In this document: piece after piece, positions 1-9,000 of the stretch
Numbering within the stretch: position 1 is the first letter of the stretch
How the letters are laid out: every line of letters starts with the position of its first letter
DNA from: Desulfocapsa sp.
GTDB lineage: Bacteria; Desulfobacterota; Desulfobulbia; Desulfobulbales; Desulfocapsaceae
Assembly: GCA_013792135.1 (NCBI GenBank)
Contig: VMSP01000088.1
Location: 1 to 56,106, forward strand
Length of the DNA stretch: 56,106 nt
Reading direction: 5' to 3'
Program-made: the position numbers and the translations under genes
The notes under the pieces: generated by a model
Told to the model about the DNA's origin: nothing
Databases searched by the model: none
What the model saw: only the letters and a program-made list of their open reading frames with translations

Positions 1-39
1 AACAATGATACCTTCGCACTGTGGGAGAAATCCCATATT

Positions 40-102
40 GCCCTCCTTTATTATGGTTAGTTTGCCAAAACTATTATTACCATAAAGGGGAGGGCATTTT
101 TT
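40..102 (+). terminator. Rho-independent terminator, plus strand
   Basis: An imperfect long stem (left arm 40-57 beginning GCCCTCC, right arm 79-95 ending GGAGGGC) is followed at once by a T-rich run at 97-102. It would end a plus-strand transcript entering from before the window. No coding region can be supported in the first 250 bases. Confidence 0.6.
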
Positions 103-190
103 ACTCTCACATCGTCAAGGTCTCTCTTTTTCTACGCTACCTAATAATTAACCCCCTTGTTACCAAGAACCTTCAATGATGACTATCATT

Positions 191-238
191 AAAAAAAAAA
201 GAAGTTGCTCATCAGAGTGTTTTTTTCTGTGAGCAACC
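191..238 (-). terminator. Terminator of the oxidative-defence genes
   Basis: Reading the minus strand, GTTGCTCA pairs with TGAGCAAC across a loop of about 18 bases, and the hairpin is followed by a run of ten T (complement of 191-200). It lies just past the rubredoxin stop codon and is a typical intrinsic terminator for the peroxiredoxin, desulfoferrodoxin and rubredoxin genes. Confidence 0.8.
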
Positions 239-251
239 TCTGGTACAACCT

Positions 252-662
252 TTACATTGCGGTAAAGTCATCCTTTGTTGCCCCACAGACCGGGCATTCA
301 TAGGAATCCGGAAGATCTTCAAAAGATGTTCCGGGTGCAATTCCGGCGGCGGGCTCTCCCACTTCCGGATCATACACATAGCCACAAATATTACATCGAT
401 ATTTCTTCATTTCGCTCTTACTCCCTGAAGCTTGCTCAGGGGCCTCCTGTTTTTTTGCATTCTCCGCATGAACAGAACCCGGTCCTGCCAAGGGTCTGAA
501 CGCCTTTTTACTGGCCCCGCAAACCGGACAATGCCAGTCATCAGGGAGATCCCTGAATTGGGTGCCTTTGGCAATCTTCCCCTTACGATCACCCTTCTCC
601 GGATTATATATATACCCGCAATTAACCATCTGGCACTGATACATTTCTTCCGGCGCTGACAT
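252..662 (-). CDS. Tandem (two-domain) rubredoxin
   Basis: Small cytoplasmic electron carrier of 136 residues with two rubredoxin Fe(Cys)4 domains. The C-terminal domain has the usual CNIC and CPVC knuckles. The N-terminal domain has four residues between its first cysteine pair (CQMVNC) and then CPVC, the spacing known from the unusual type-II rubredoxins. The start at 662 is preferred over an in-frame codon at 686 because AAGGAG lies just upstream of this ATG. Rubredoxins pass electrons to superoxide reductase and peroxidases in anaerobes, and the next genes upstream encode exactly these enzymes, so it is probably the electron donor of this defence set. A hairpin terminator follows. Confidence 0.93.
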   Translation of the reverse strand: MSAPEEMYQCQMVNCGYIYNPEKGDRKGKIAKGTQFRDLPDDWHCPVCGASKKAFRPLAGPGSVHAENAKKQEAPEQASGSKSEMKKYRCNICGYVYDPEVGEPAAGIAPGTSFEDLPDSYECPVCGATKDDFTAM

Positions 663-701
663 AATCTTCTCCTTAAAAAGACACAAATTTATAAAAGAAG
701 A

Positions 702-1076
702 TCAAGCCTTCCAAACCCCATGCACATTACAATGCTCACGGGCTACGACCTTATCTGCTTTTATGGCAAAAAAAGCCTCAGGGGCATCACCGGGATTTAA
801 AAACTGACGATAACAGGAATCTCCGGCAATCAGCTCAATCCATTCAATATAATGTTTTTCTTCCATGGGATGGGCAACACTGCCGACATTGACTTTATAC
901 CCGCCCTCCACCTTGGTAATCACCGGCACATGTTTTTCCTTAGCCGCATCTACTGTGTTTTCAGTAAGTAAAACCATGGGGGCACCGCAACAACTGAGAT
1001 CTCCGCCTCCGGCATGAAGGACTTCAACAATATTACCGCAAATGTCACATTTATATACACCCAGTTTTTCAGCCAT
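702..1076 (-). CDS. dfx: Desulfoferrodoxin (superoxide reductase, 2Fe type)
   Basis: Reduces superoxide to hydrogen peroxide in the cytoplasm without making oxygen. The first ~36 residues form a desulforedoxin-like Fe(Cys)4 centre (CDIC and CC). The rest is the catalytic neelaredoxin domain, with the histidine in EEKHY and the closing HCNVHG motif that supplies the Cys and His ligands of the Fe(His)4Cys site. At 124 residues it matches the class I family length. The ATG at 1076 has GGAG upstream; a GTG two codons earlier is less likely. It sits between peroxiredoxin and rubredoxin, so superoxide, peroxide and electron supply are handled by adjacent genes. Confidence 0.95.
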   Translation of the reverse strand: MAEKLGVYKCDICGNIVEVLHAGGGDLSCCGAPMVLLTENTVDAAKEKHVPVITKVEGGYKVNVGSVAHPMEEKHYIEWIELIAGDSCYRQFLNPGDAPEAFFAIKADKVVAREHCNVHGVWKA

Positions 1077-1154
1077 AATCACATCTCCATAAAAAAGTTA
1101 ATTCTATCAGGCAGTACGGTCCTCGTCCCCCAGCACCACCCACATCAACAACAA

Positions 1155-1760
1155 TCAATCATTTTCATGATCAGCAAGATAACGGGCCACACCCTCAGCC
1201 GTCGGGGTCATGGCATCGTCGCCCTTTTTCCAGTTGGCTGGACAGACATCACCATGTTGCTCAGTAAACTGCAGGGCATCAAGGACTCGCAAGGCCTCAT
1301 CCACGCTTCTTCCTAGAGGCAGATCATTAACGACCTGACTACGGATCACACCCTCCTTGTCGAGAATAAACAGACCACGCAGGGCAATCCCCATGGGCAG
1401 CAAAACACCATATTTCTGAGAAATGCTCTTATCCAGATCAGCCACCAGAGGGAACTGAATATTACCGATACCACCACCATTCACCGCCGTATTCTTCCAG
1501 GCAAGATGGGTAAAATGAGAGTCAATCGAAACCCCCACCACCTGACAGTTCCTCTCTTTAAACCGATCAAGCGCCTTATTAAAGGCCAGGATCTCGGAAG
1601 GACAAACAAAGGTAAAATCCAAGGGATAAAAAAAGAGGACAACATATTGACCGCGCAGACCGGAAAGAGTAAACGCCTCATTAAAAGAGTTATCAGCCAT
1701 TACGGCAATAGCCCTAAAATCAGGGGCCTTGTTAGTTACAAGTGGATTCATTCTATTCAT
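1155..1760 (-). CDS. 2-Cys peroxiredoxin (AhpC/TSA family)
   Basis: Thiol peroxidase reducing hydrogen peroxide and organic peroxides. The peroxidatic cysteine is C53 in FVCPSE and the resolving cysteine is C173 in DVCPANW, placing it in the typical 2-Cys Prx1/AhpC group; 201 residues is the normal length. It is followed by desulfoferrodoxin and rubredoxin, so peroxide made by superoxide reductase can be removed by its neighbour. No AhpF-type reductase is seen nearby, so the reductant may be thioredoxin or rubredoxin (inference). A terminator-like hairpin separates it from the regulator gene upstream, so it may have its own promoter or receive read-through. Confidence 0.93.
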   Translation of the reverse strand: MNRMNPLVTNKAPDFRAIAVMADNSFNEAFTLSGLRGQYVVLFFYPLDFTFVCPSEILAFNKALDRFKERNCQVVGVSIDSHFTHLAWKNTAVNGGGIGNIQFPLVADLDKSISQKYGVLLPMGIALRGLFILDKEGVIRSQVVNDLPLGRSVDEALRVLDALQFTEQHGDVCPANWKKGDDAMTPTAEGVARYLADHEND

Positions 1761-1792
1761 TTTCCTTCTTCAGTTAATTTATTCATCATATT

Positions 1793-1819
1793 AAAAAAGA
1801 ACACTTCAGGCCAGTGTTC
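1793..1819 (-). terminator. Hairpin terminator between fur-like gene and peroxiredoxin
   Basis: On the minus strand GAACACT (1819-1813) pairs with AGTGTTC (1805-1799) and is followed directly by six T (complement of 1798-1793). It should end or attenuate transcription leaving the Fur-family gene before the peroxiredoxin gene. Confidence 0.75.
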
Positions 1820-1842
1820 CTAACATTTCAACAAAGCCCTGC

Positions 1843-2490
1843 TTAATCCTTTATGGCCGCCCGGCCTTCAGCGGTGATTCCAGATTTGCAACGCACCGGA
1901 CTGTCGACATAGCCTTTTTTCTTGAGATCAGTGATCTTGGAACTGACTATTTTGGCATCAAGGCCGGTGGTGATCGCAATATCTTTGGCGGCACAAGGAC
2001 CATCACACTCAGCCATAGCCTGCAAAATCTTTTTCTGCTCATCACTGAGATCTTTTTTCGCACATCCACATCCACATCCCATCGTCTTGTCTCCTTCTTT
2101 CGCTCTGTTTTTTTTCTGACATTTGGGACACAGTCCAACAAATTCAAGCCTGCGTCCTATTATAATATACCCATCCATCACCCCATGTGAAGGATAATCT
2201 TCCTTTTCCCGATTTAAAATTACATTGTCTACCCTGTGACATTGCACACAAATGACATGATCATGACCAAGAACATCACTATCAAAACACTTCTGGCGAC
2301 CACCCACCTCCAGCTTCGCAATAATTCCAGCCTCAGACAGAAACTCAAGATTCCTGTAAACCGTTGCCAGACTGATTCGTGGCATTTTTTCCCTTACAAC
2401 CCAGTACAGTTCATCAGCGGTCATATGCTGCCTGCTTTTCTGCAATTCCTTAAGAATTATTTCACGCTGGTTGGTCATTCGTATTGGCAT
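1843..2490 (-). CDS. Fur/PerR-family regulator fused to a Cys-rich winged-helix-like domain
   Basis: Residues 1-128 are a Fur-family repressor: winged helix containing SLATVYRNLEFL, a metal-binding region with GHDHVIC, and the structural zinc site C81-x2-C84 and C121-x2-C124. Its place before peroxiredoxin and superoxide reductase suggests PerR-like peroxide sensing, but Fur and PerR cannot be told apart by eye. Residues 137-215 are an added domain starting MGCGCGCAKK, followed by a helix-turn-helix-like stretch (ILQAMAECDGPCAAKDIA). That part has its own internal ATG and Shine-Dalgarno sequence, as if two genes had been joined or a second product is made. The start at 2490 has AGGGGG upstream. 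Confidence 0.88.
   Translation of the reverse strand: MPIRMTNQREIILKELQKSRQHMTADELYWVVREKMPRISLATVYRNLEFLSEAGIIAKLEVGGRQKCFDSDVLGHDHVICVQCHRVDNVILNREKEDYPSHGVMDGYIIIGRRLEFVGLCPKCQKKNRAKEGDKTMGCGCGCAKKDLSDEQKKILQAMAECDGPCAAKDIAITTGLDAKIVSSKITDLKKKGYVDSPVRCKSGITAEGRAAIKD
2080..2097 (-). promoter_or_regulatory. Internal ribosome-binding site and ATG inside the Fur-like gene
   Basis: Reading the minus strand, GAAGGAG is followed eight bases later by ATG (2082-2080) in frame with the Fur-like protein, at codon 137. Starting here would give a 79-residue protein beginning MGCGCGCAKKD. The spacing is ideal for initiation, so the C-terminal domain may also be made as a separate protein. Confidence 0.55.
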
Positions 2491-2518
2491 ATCGTCCCCC
2501 TGTCAGTAATGAATACTA

Positions 2519-2547
2519 TATATAACTAATAATCATTACCGGGTCAA
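2519..2547 (-). promoter_or_regulatory. Predicted sigma-70 promoter of the Fur-like gene
   Basis: On the minus strand TTGACC, a 17-base spacer and TATATA form a good -35/-10 pair about 30 bases before the start codon. The spacer contains the AT-rich palindromic core TAATGATTA, which could be an operator for autoregulation (inference). Confidence 0.5.
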
Positions 2548-2702
2548 GCATTGATTTCAACAGTCTGACTGTATGTTTTTCTTTACAATCTTAGAAGAAT
2601 GATTTTTTTATTATCAGAACGATGTACAAATCAAGTAAAAATGGTGCAGGGGCATGTGTTGCCTTGTGTAAAAAATGATATCGCCTAAACATTTTATTTC
2701 AC

Positions 2703-2820
2703 AAAGCATTCACGTTGACATCGAAAAAGCAGCGGTTGAGTGCAGGCTCAACGACGAACGAGCCAGGAACAGTGAAAGTGTGAGCGACGAAGGTGTCGAT
2801 CTGGGTACAAATTGGAATTC
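2703..2820. repeat. GACGAA-type palindromic element, copy A
   Basis: This fills much of the gene-free stretch 2548-2841. It starts GCATTCACGTTGACATCGA, like the copy at 37449, has a central hairpin GTTGAG-TGCAGG-CTCAAC (2735-2752), then GACGAA, and ends with GACGAAGGTGTCGAT. Two related elements occur in the window, each with a central stem, a six-base loop and a following GACGAA. I see no gene in 2491-2841. Confidence 0.5.
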
Positions 2821-2841
2821 ATGTCTCTGGAGACCTATAGA

Positions 2842-4524
2842 TTAATCGGGGTGAACAATGCATACTTCCATGCGACCCACAGACCCTCCATCGAGCAGTT
2901 TTCTGACCAGCAGTCCAAGCGAGGACATGGTGAATGGTTTCAAGCATAACTCCTTAATTCCAATGGCCTTGGCGGAACCTTCATCGATCAGCTGACTGAA
3001 ACCGGTGCAGAGAACAATCGGGATATCGGACCTGATCGCCAGCATCCTTTGGGCGAGCTCAACCCCGGTCAGTCCGGGCATAGTCAGGTCGGTAATCACC
3101 AGATCGAATAGGGTCGGGTCACTCCTGAAGGCTTCCAGGGCCTCAACACTTTGGACATGAGCGGTAACGGTGTAGCCCAACTGTTCCAGCATTTTCTTAC
3201 CAATTCTGGCAAGATTCTCCTCATCATCAACAAACAGGATCCGCTCCCTGCCTCTGGGACATTCCTGGCATTTTACATCTATCTTTTCCTCAAGCTGAAT
3301 GACTGGAAAATAGACATGGAATGATGTCCCCTGGCCGACAGTGTTTTCGACCGTAATGGCACCGTCATAGCTTTTGATGATCCCATGGGTGATCGATAAG
3401 CCCAAGCCCGTTCCTTTGCCAACTTCCTTGGTCGTAAAGTACGGGTCAAATATCTTGTCAATAATATCCGCTCCTATGCCGCTTCCGGTATCACTTACCG
3501 TAAATTCGATATACTCACCGGGTTTGATCTGTTGATCTTTTAATAATGTCAGAGAATCTATGGTTATCGAATGCAACCCTATCGAAAGGACACCACCAAT
3601 TTTCTCCATGGCATGGAAGGCGTTGGTGCACAGATTCATGACGATCTGATGAATCTGAGTCGGATCGGCCAGAACAGACCTGCATTGCGGATCAATATCC
3701 TCATTAATGGTAATGGTACTGGGAAGCGAAGAACGCAACATCTTCAGCGACTCTTTGACCAGTGGCTGAAGCGTGAGCGGAATCCGATCAACGGTGGACT
3801 GCCGGCTGAAGGTCAGGATCTGCTTGACCAGATCTGCGGCGCGACGAGATGAGATTAATACTCCATCGAGATCTTGAGCGACTTGTGAATCCGGGGGAGT
3901 ATGCATCAGGGCCAACTGGGTCAATCCCATGATGGCAGTTAAAATATTGTTAAAGTCATGGGCGATGCCGCCAGCCAAAACACCGATGGCCTCCAGTTTC
4001 TGGGCCTGATTCAATCGCGACTGCAGCTTCTCCTTTTCTTCCTCCGCCCGTTTGTGCGCCTCCAGCTCATGTTGCAGCTCACGGGTGCGTTCGGCAACCA
4101 GCATCTCCAGGTGGTCACGGTGATTTTGCAGCTCCGATCTCTGGCGGTCCAGTTCCAGAAAAATCCGTACCTTGGCGAGCAGAACCTCCGGCGCATAGGG
4201 TTTGACGATATAATCGATACATCCTGCTTCGTAGCCGCTGAAGATGTGCTGCTCATCCGGGTAGGCCGCAGTGACAAAGATGATCGGCATCAGTCTGGTA
4301 GCATCGTCTCCATGCAGATGCTCGGCCAACTCGAAGCCGCTCATCCCCGGCATCATGACATCCAGAATCGCCAAGGCAAAATTGTGGTCGAGGCTGGCGG
4401 CGAGGGCCTCGTTGCCGCTGCCTGCCTCAATAATCTCAGCCTCGACGTCGCGCAGAACCTGACGCAGAGCCACCAGATTTTCTTTCCTGTCATCTACAAT
4501 CAGAATCTTCGGGATATGATTCAT
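2842..4524 (-). CDS. Receiver - histidine kinase - receiver hybrid protein
   Basis: Soluble signalling protein of 560 residues with no membrane segment. It has an N-terminal receiver (phosphoacceptor about D55), a coiled coil (about 125-180), a kinase core with H189 in GIAHDFNN, an ATPase domain with DTGSGIG and GTGLGL, and a C-terminal receiver (D479 in ITDLTMP). The ATG at 4524 is chosen because GAGG lies six bases upstream; an in-frame TTG four codons earlier lacks a site. It is the last gene of the set lipoprotein, large kinase, CheR, CheB, so its N-terminal receiver may accept phosphate from the large kinase. No DNA-binding output domain is present; the final output is not visible here. 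Confidence 0.9.
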   Translation of the reverse strand: MNHIPKILIVDDRKENLVALRQVLRDVEAEIIEAGSGNEALAASLDHNFALAILDVMMPGMSGFELAEHLHGDDATRLMPIIFVTAAYPDEQHIFSGYEAGCIDYIVKPYAPEVLLAKVRIFLELDRQRSELQNHRDHLEMLVAERTRELQHELEAHKRAEEEKEKLQSRLNQAQKLEAIGVLAGGIAHDFNNILTAIMGLTQLALMHTPPDSQVAQDLDGVLISSRRAADLVKQILTFSRQSTVDRIPLTLQPLVKESLKMLRSSLPSTITINEDIDPQCRSVLADPTQIHQIVMNLCTNAFHAMEKIGGVLSIGLHSITIDSLTLLKDQQIKPGEYIEFTVSDTGSGIGADIIDKIFDPYFTTKEVGKGTGLGLSITHGIIKSYDGAITVENTVGQGTSFHVYFPVIQLEEKIDVKCQECPRGRERILFVDDEENLARIGKKMLEQLGYTVTAHVQSVEALEAFRSDPTLFDLVITDLTMPGLTGVELAQRMLAIRSDIPIVLCTGFSQLIDEGSAKAIGIKELCLKPFTMSSLGLLVRKLLDGGSVGRMEVCIVHPD

Positions 4525-4552
4525 GTCTGACCTCAAGTCTTAATGTGTAAAT

Positions 4553-5188
4553 TTAAAGAGTTACAGAATGTAATTCATCAAGGTTGCGGCTTCCGAGCTC
4601 GATAAGGCGCCGCCCGATCTCTTCCATTGACAAGACCTCGTCCACGGCCCCGCTGTCAATTGCTGCCTGGGGCATGACCGGGTATTCGGCCGTGGCCGGG
4701 TCCTGAACGATAGTCAGACCACCGGCCTCTTTAATTGTCAGCATCCCGGCGGCCCCATCCGCGTTTGCGCCTGAGAGAATGACGGCAATGATCCGTTCTC
4801 CCAAGGCCAGGGCTGCACTCTCGAAGAGCACGTCAATCGAAGGTCTCGACCAGTTGACCTTTTCTTCCACGGACAGAGCGATGGTCCCATTCTGTTCCAC
4901 AAGCATATGGTAGTTGGCAGGTGCGACATACAGATGCCCAGCTTTGATCCACTGCTTATCGCAAGGCTCAATCACCGGGACTCTCACAGTGCCGGCCAGG
5001 TGCCGGGCAAATAAGCCGTCATCGTCGGGACGCAGGTGCTGAACTATCAGGATCGGCAGCCGGAAGTCCGGAGAAATGGACGACAGGATGGTGGAAAAGG
5101 CCTTGAATCCACCCGCTGAACCACCCATGACCACGGCTTTGTGGAGGATGGGACATACCGCCGATTGGTGCGCTTCTTTCTTCCTCAT
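4553..5188 (-). CDS. CheB-type protein-glutamate methylesterase, no receiver
   Basis: Stand-alone CheB catalytic domain of 211 residues that would hydrolyse glutamyl methyl esters or deamidate glutamines on a sensory protein. The catalytic triad can be read as S24 (MGGSAGG), H51 (VQHL) and D144 (SGANADGAAGM). Classical CheB carries an N-terminal receiver, which is missing here, so activity is not controlled by its own phosphorylation. The gene overlaps cheR by four bases, showing translational coupling. No chemoreceptor, CheA or CheW gene is in the window, so the likely substrate is the adjacent large kinase or a remote receptor (inference). Confidence 0.9.
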   Translation of the reverse strand: MRKKEAHQSAVCPILHKAVVMGGSAGGFKAFSTILSSISPDFRLPILIVQHLRPDDDGLFARHLAGTVRVPVIEPCDKQWIKAGHLYVAPANYHMLVEQNGTIALSVEEKVNWSRPSIDVLFESAALALGERIIAVILSGANADGAAGMLTIKEAGGLTIVQDPATAEYPVMPQAAIDSGAVDEVLSMEEIGRRLIELGSRNLDELHSVTL

Positions 5189-6015
5189 GGCCAGTTCTTT
5201 TTTTTATAAATACGTGCATTCTTATCGACAAGCTCGTAACGATCGCTGAAATCGGAAAACTGAAGATCCTCCTTGGTTCCAAGACACAGGAAGCCACCAT
5301 GGACCAGGCTTTCGGTAAAGAGGCCCAAGGCCCTATTCTGCAGATCGTGGTTGAAGTAGATGAGCACATTCCGGCAGAAGACAAGATGCATTTCACCGAA
5401 CGCACTGTCTGATGCCAGGTTATGGCTGGAAAAGACAACCCGTTCATTGAGTGCCTTGTCCATGGCCGCCGCTTGGTACCGGGCATGGTAATACTCTGAA
5501 AACGACCTCTTCCCGCCCGCCTGCTGGTAGTTCCTGGTGGCTTCCTTCAGCTTCCCTATTTCGTAGATTCCGGCACGAGCACGGTCGAGGGCCTCGTTAT
5601 TGAAGTCTGTGGCGTAGATGGTTGTCCGGTCGTAGATACCTTCCTCCTTGAGCACTATAGCCAGCGAATAGACCTCCTCGCCGGTAGCGCATCCGGCATG
5701 CCAGATCTTGCAATGCGGCCAGGTCCTCAGCAAAGGGATCACCTTTTCTCGTACGGCCCGATAGACCAGGGGGTCGCGAAACGACTCAGTCACGGCAATG
5801 GAGAAATAGCGGATCAGGTGAGAAGCGAAGTCCTCGTCATCAATAATCCTCGGAATCATCTCCGACACCGATGCACAGCCGGCATTTGACCGAAACAGCA
5901 TGGTCCTGCGCACGATGGAGGCCCGGGCATAGGAGCGGAAGTCGTAGCCGTAGCGTTGGTAGATCGTCTCCAGGAGGAGGTCAATCTCAGTATGCTCACC
6001 CTCGGGATTCTTCAA
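5185..6015 (-). CDS. CheR-type protein-glutamate O-methyltransferase
   Basis: SAM-dependent methyltransferase of 276 residues that adds methyl groups to glutamates of a sensory protein. The N-terminal all-helical CheR region is followed by the SAM-binding motif HAGCATGEEVYSLA (106-119), ATDFNNEAL and CRNVLIYF, all typical. It appears to start with TTG (6015-6013) preceded by AGGGA; no upstream ATG fits. It sits directly behind the 1477-residue kinase gene and overlaps the cheB gene by four bases. Because a CheR/CheB pair accompanies a kinase and not a chemoreceptor, it may tune the kinase by methylation. Confidence 0.9.
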   Translation of the reverse strand: MKNPEGEHTEIDLLLETIYQRYGYDFRSYARASIVRRTMLFRSNAGCASVSEMIPRIIDDEDFASHLIRYFSIAVTESFRDPLVYRAVREKVIPLLRTWPHCKIWHAGCATGEEVYSLAIVLKEEGIYDRTTIYATDFNNEALDRARAGIYEIGKLKEATRNYQQAGGKRSFSEYYHARYQAAAMDKALNERVVFSSHNLASDSAFGEMHLVFCRNVLIYFNHDLQNRALGLFTESLVHGGFLCLGTKEDLQFSDFSDRYELVDKNARIYKKKNWP

Positions 6016-6042
6016 CCCTTTATTTCCCTATTCATTCTGGAG

Positions 6043-9000
6043 CTAGCGACAAAGCCAGACCCGCATCATGGAGAAGAGCCGCTCCTGATCCAAGGGCTTG
6101 GGCAGGTAATCGTTGGCACCTGCGGCCAGGCACTTGTTGCGGTCTTCCGGCATGGCTTTGGCCGAGAGGACAATGATCGGCAGGTTGCGGAACCTGTCCT
6201 GGTTACGTATCCGCTGCATGGTCTCGTAACCATCCATCACCGGCATCATGATATCCATCAGCACCAGATCGATATCCGGCTGTTCATCCAGAAGCTGCAA
6301 GGCCTTCTCACCGTTCGCCGCTTTGATCGGCTTCATGCCGCTCTCTGCCAGCAGGCGGGCAACGGCAAATGTTGTCCGCATGTCATCGTCCACCACCAGC
6401 ACTTTTTTATCCTTGAAGACAGTCTCCATGTCATGGAGATTGTGGATAACCTGCTGTTTTTTCTCGGGCATCTGGCTCACAACCCGGTGCAGGAAGAGTG
6501 ATACCTCGTCCAGCAACCGCTCCTGAGAGCGGACATCCTTGATGACGATGGACTCGGCATGCTCACGGAGGAGTGCTTCTTCGTCCATGGTGAGATCACG
6601 GGCGGTGTAGACAACCACAGGGGGAAGGGCCACCCCTTCGTTTTCAAGCTGGGTCAGCAGTTCGCTACCATCCATGTCCGGCAGCCCCAGATCGAGGACC
6701 ACGCAGTCGTATCCTCCGGAGCGGAGAGCGGCAAGGGCCTCTTGACCGCTTCCGGCCTCGTCCGTCTTGACGACCCCATTGCCGATCAACTGCACAATCT
6801 CACGGCGTATCAGCGGATCGTTATCCACCACCAGTAGACGTTTTGGCTTTTCAGGCGACATCTTATCGAGTTTCCGGAAGACCTCTTCCAGTTCTTCCAG
6901 CTTAACCGGTTTGGTAATATGGCCGACTGCACCCTTGCGAAGCGACTCGGTAGAGGCCTCTTCTGCGGAGACAATGTGTACCGGGATGTGCCGGGTATGC
7001 GTATTCTCTTTGAGTGAACTCAGCACGTTCCAGCCGTCCATGCCGGGTAGACCGAGGTCGAGGATCACGGCACAGAGATGGTGTTTCGTGGCCAACTCCA
7101 GCCCAGCCTCACCGGTCGGCGTAACCAGGCATTTCAACCCCTTTTCATGACATTTTTTATAGAGCAGCCGGGCGAAATTCGGATCGTCCTCAATGATCAA
7201 CATGACCCGATCGGATGGTGCGATGCTGTCGCGATCGTCTGGAATTTGCAACTGGATATTTTTCTTTTCAACTTCAGCAGCCATCTCTTGTGCTTCAGCC
7301 GGCAAAGGCATTTCTGTTTCCTGCTTTCTGGTCGCCAGTTCGTTTGGCAGATAGAGGGTAAAGGTACTCCCACTCCCCAACTTGCTCTCCAGCTGGATTT
7401 CTCCGCCAAGCAGGCTTGCCAGTTCTTTGGAAATGGAAAGCCCCAGTCCGGTGCCCCCGTACTTTCTCGAAGTGCTGCCATCCGCCTGTTGAAAGGCCTC
7501 AAAGATGACCTTGCGCTGTTCCGTGGCAATACCGATGCCTGAGTCTTTGATCGCTACTGCCAGACACTCTTTTACTGAAAGTCCGCTTGCGGATAGATCG
7601 GTTTCAGGGGCGGGGCGACCGAAGGTGACGGTGACGCTCCCCGATTCCGTGAACTTGAGGGCATTGGACATGAGGTTGCGGATGATCTGCTCCAGGCGCT
7701 GGCGGTCGCTCGAGACCTCGACCGGAACCTCGTCGGTGACAATAATCTTAAGCTCGATTCCCTTCTCGTCTGCCAGGTGTTGGAACGAGTCGTGCAGCCC
7801 CTCGGCCAGATCGCTGATCCTTACTGTACCGAGCTGCAGCTCAGTGCGTCCGGCCTCGATCTTGGAGAGGTCCAGAATCTCATTGATGAGGGTCAGCAGG
7901 TCGCTGCCGCTGCCGTGGATGATCCGGGCCGATTCAACCTGTTCCTCGGTCAGGTTGCCCTCTCTGTTCCGTTCAAGTCCCTGGGCCAGGAGGAGCAGAC
8001 TGTTGAGCGGGGTGCGCAGCTCATGGGACATGTTTGCCAGAAATTCTGATTTGTACTTGCTGGCCAGAGCCAGGGCTGCGGCCTTCTCCTCGAGTCCCTG
8101 CCGTGCCCGCTCAACCTCCTGCTTCTGCCGATCCAGCAGATCGTTCTTCTCTGCCAGTTCTTCATTGGTGACCTCAAGCTCCTCCTGCTGAGCCCTGAGT
8201 TCTTCTCCCGTCTCCTGCAGCCGCTCGGTCTGCTCCTCCAGTTCCTCGTTGGCGGCCCTGAGCTCTTCCTGTTGGGCCTGAAGTTCTTCGGTCAGCCCCT
8301 GGGACTCCGCCAGTGTTGCCGCCAGCTTGGTCTGGGTCTGCGAACTCTCGATGGCAACAGCGATGCTCTCGTTCACCGCATCCAAAAACGGTGACAGGGA
8401 GGCATCGAATGCGTGCAGCGTTCCCAGCTCGATGACCGCTGTGACCTTGTCGTTATGGAGGATAGGTTTGACAAGAATGTGGCGAGGGATAGTCTCGCCA
8501 AGACCGGATTCGATGGTGAAGTAGTTCTCCGGGACGTCAGCAACAATAATCTCCTTTTTTTCCAGGGCCGCCTGGCCCACAAGCCCTTCGCCGGGCCTGT
8601 ATTCGCTGGACAGATGCCCCTTGCGCCTATGGGCGAAGCCGGCCGCCAGCCTGAGAGTGCCTTCTTCGTCCGCCAGGTAGATGAGACCGGTCTGGGCCTT
8701 TGACTGCTGGCAGAGAAAGGTGATGATGTTCCGGGCCAAGGCCTCCAACGTCAGGTCACTATGCATCAGGTCGGAGAGTCTGTTCTGGTTACTCTTTAAT
8801 GCAGCCACCTGTTCAAGTTGCATTTCCGCTTGCTTGCGGTCGGTGATATCAAGAAAGCTTTCGATCATCGCCCTGAACGAGCCGTCCGGATTGTTCAGTC
8901 GTACAGCCTTTGTAAGGCACACCAGCTGCTTACCGTCGGGCCTGGTCATGGTAATTTCCCGTTCGATGGGGCCGGCAGCTCCGGCTTTAAACTGTCTGAT

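Noticed and set aside
170-190. Palindrome AATGAT-GACT-ATCATT, reminiscent of an iron-box.
   Set aside because: It lies downstream of the rubredoxin terminator and before no gene; too short and badly placed for an operator.
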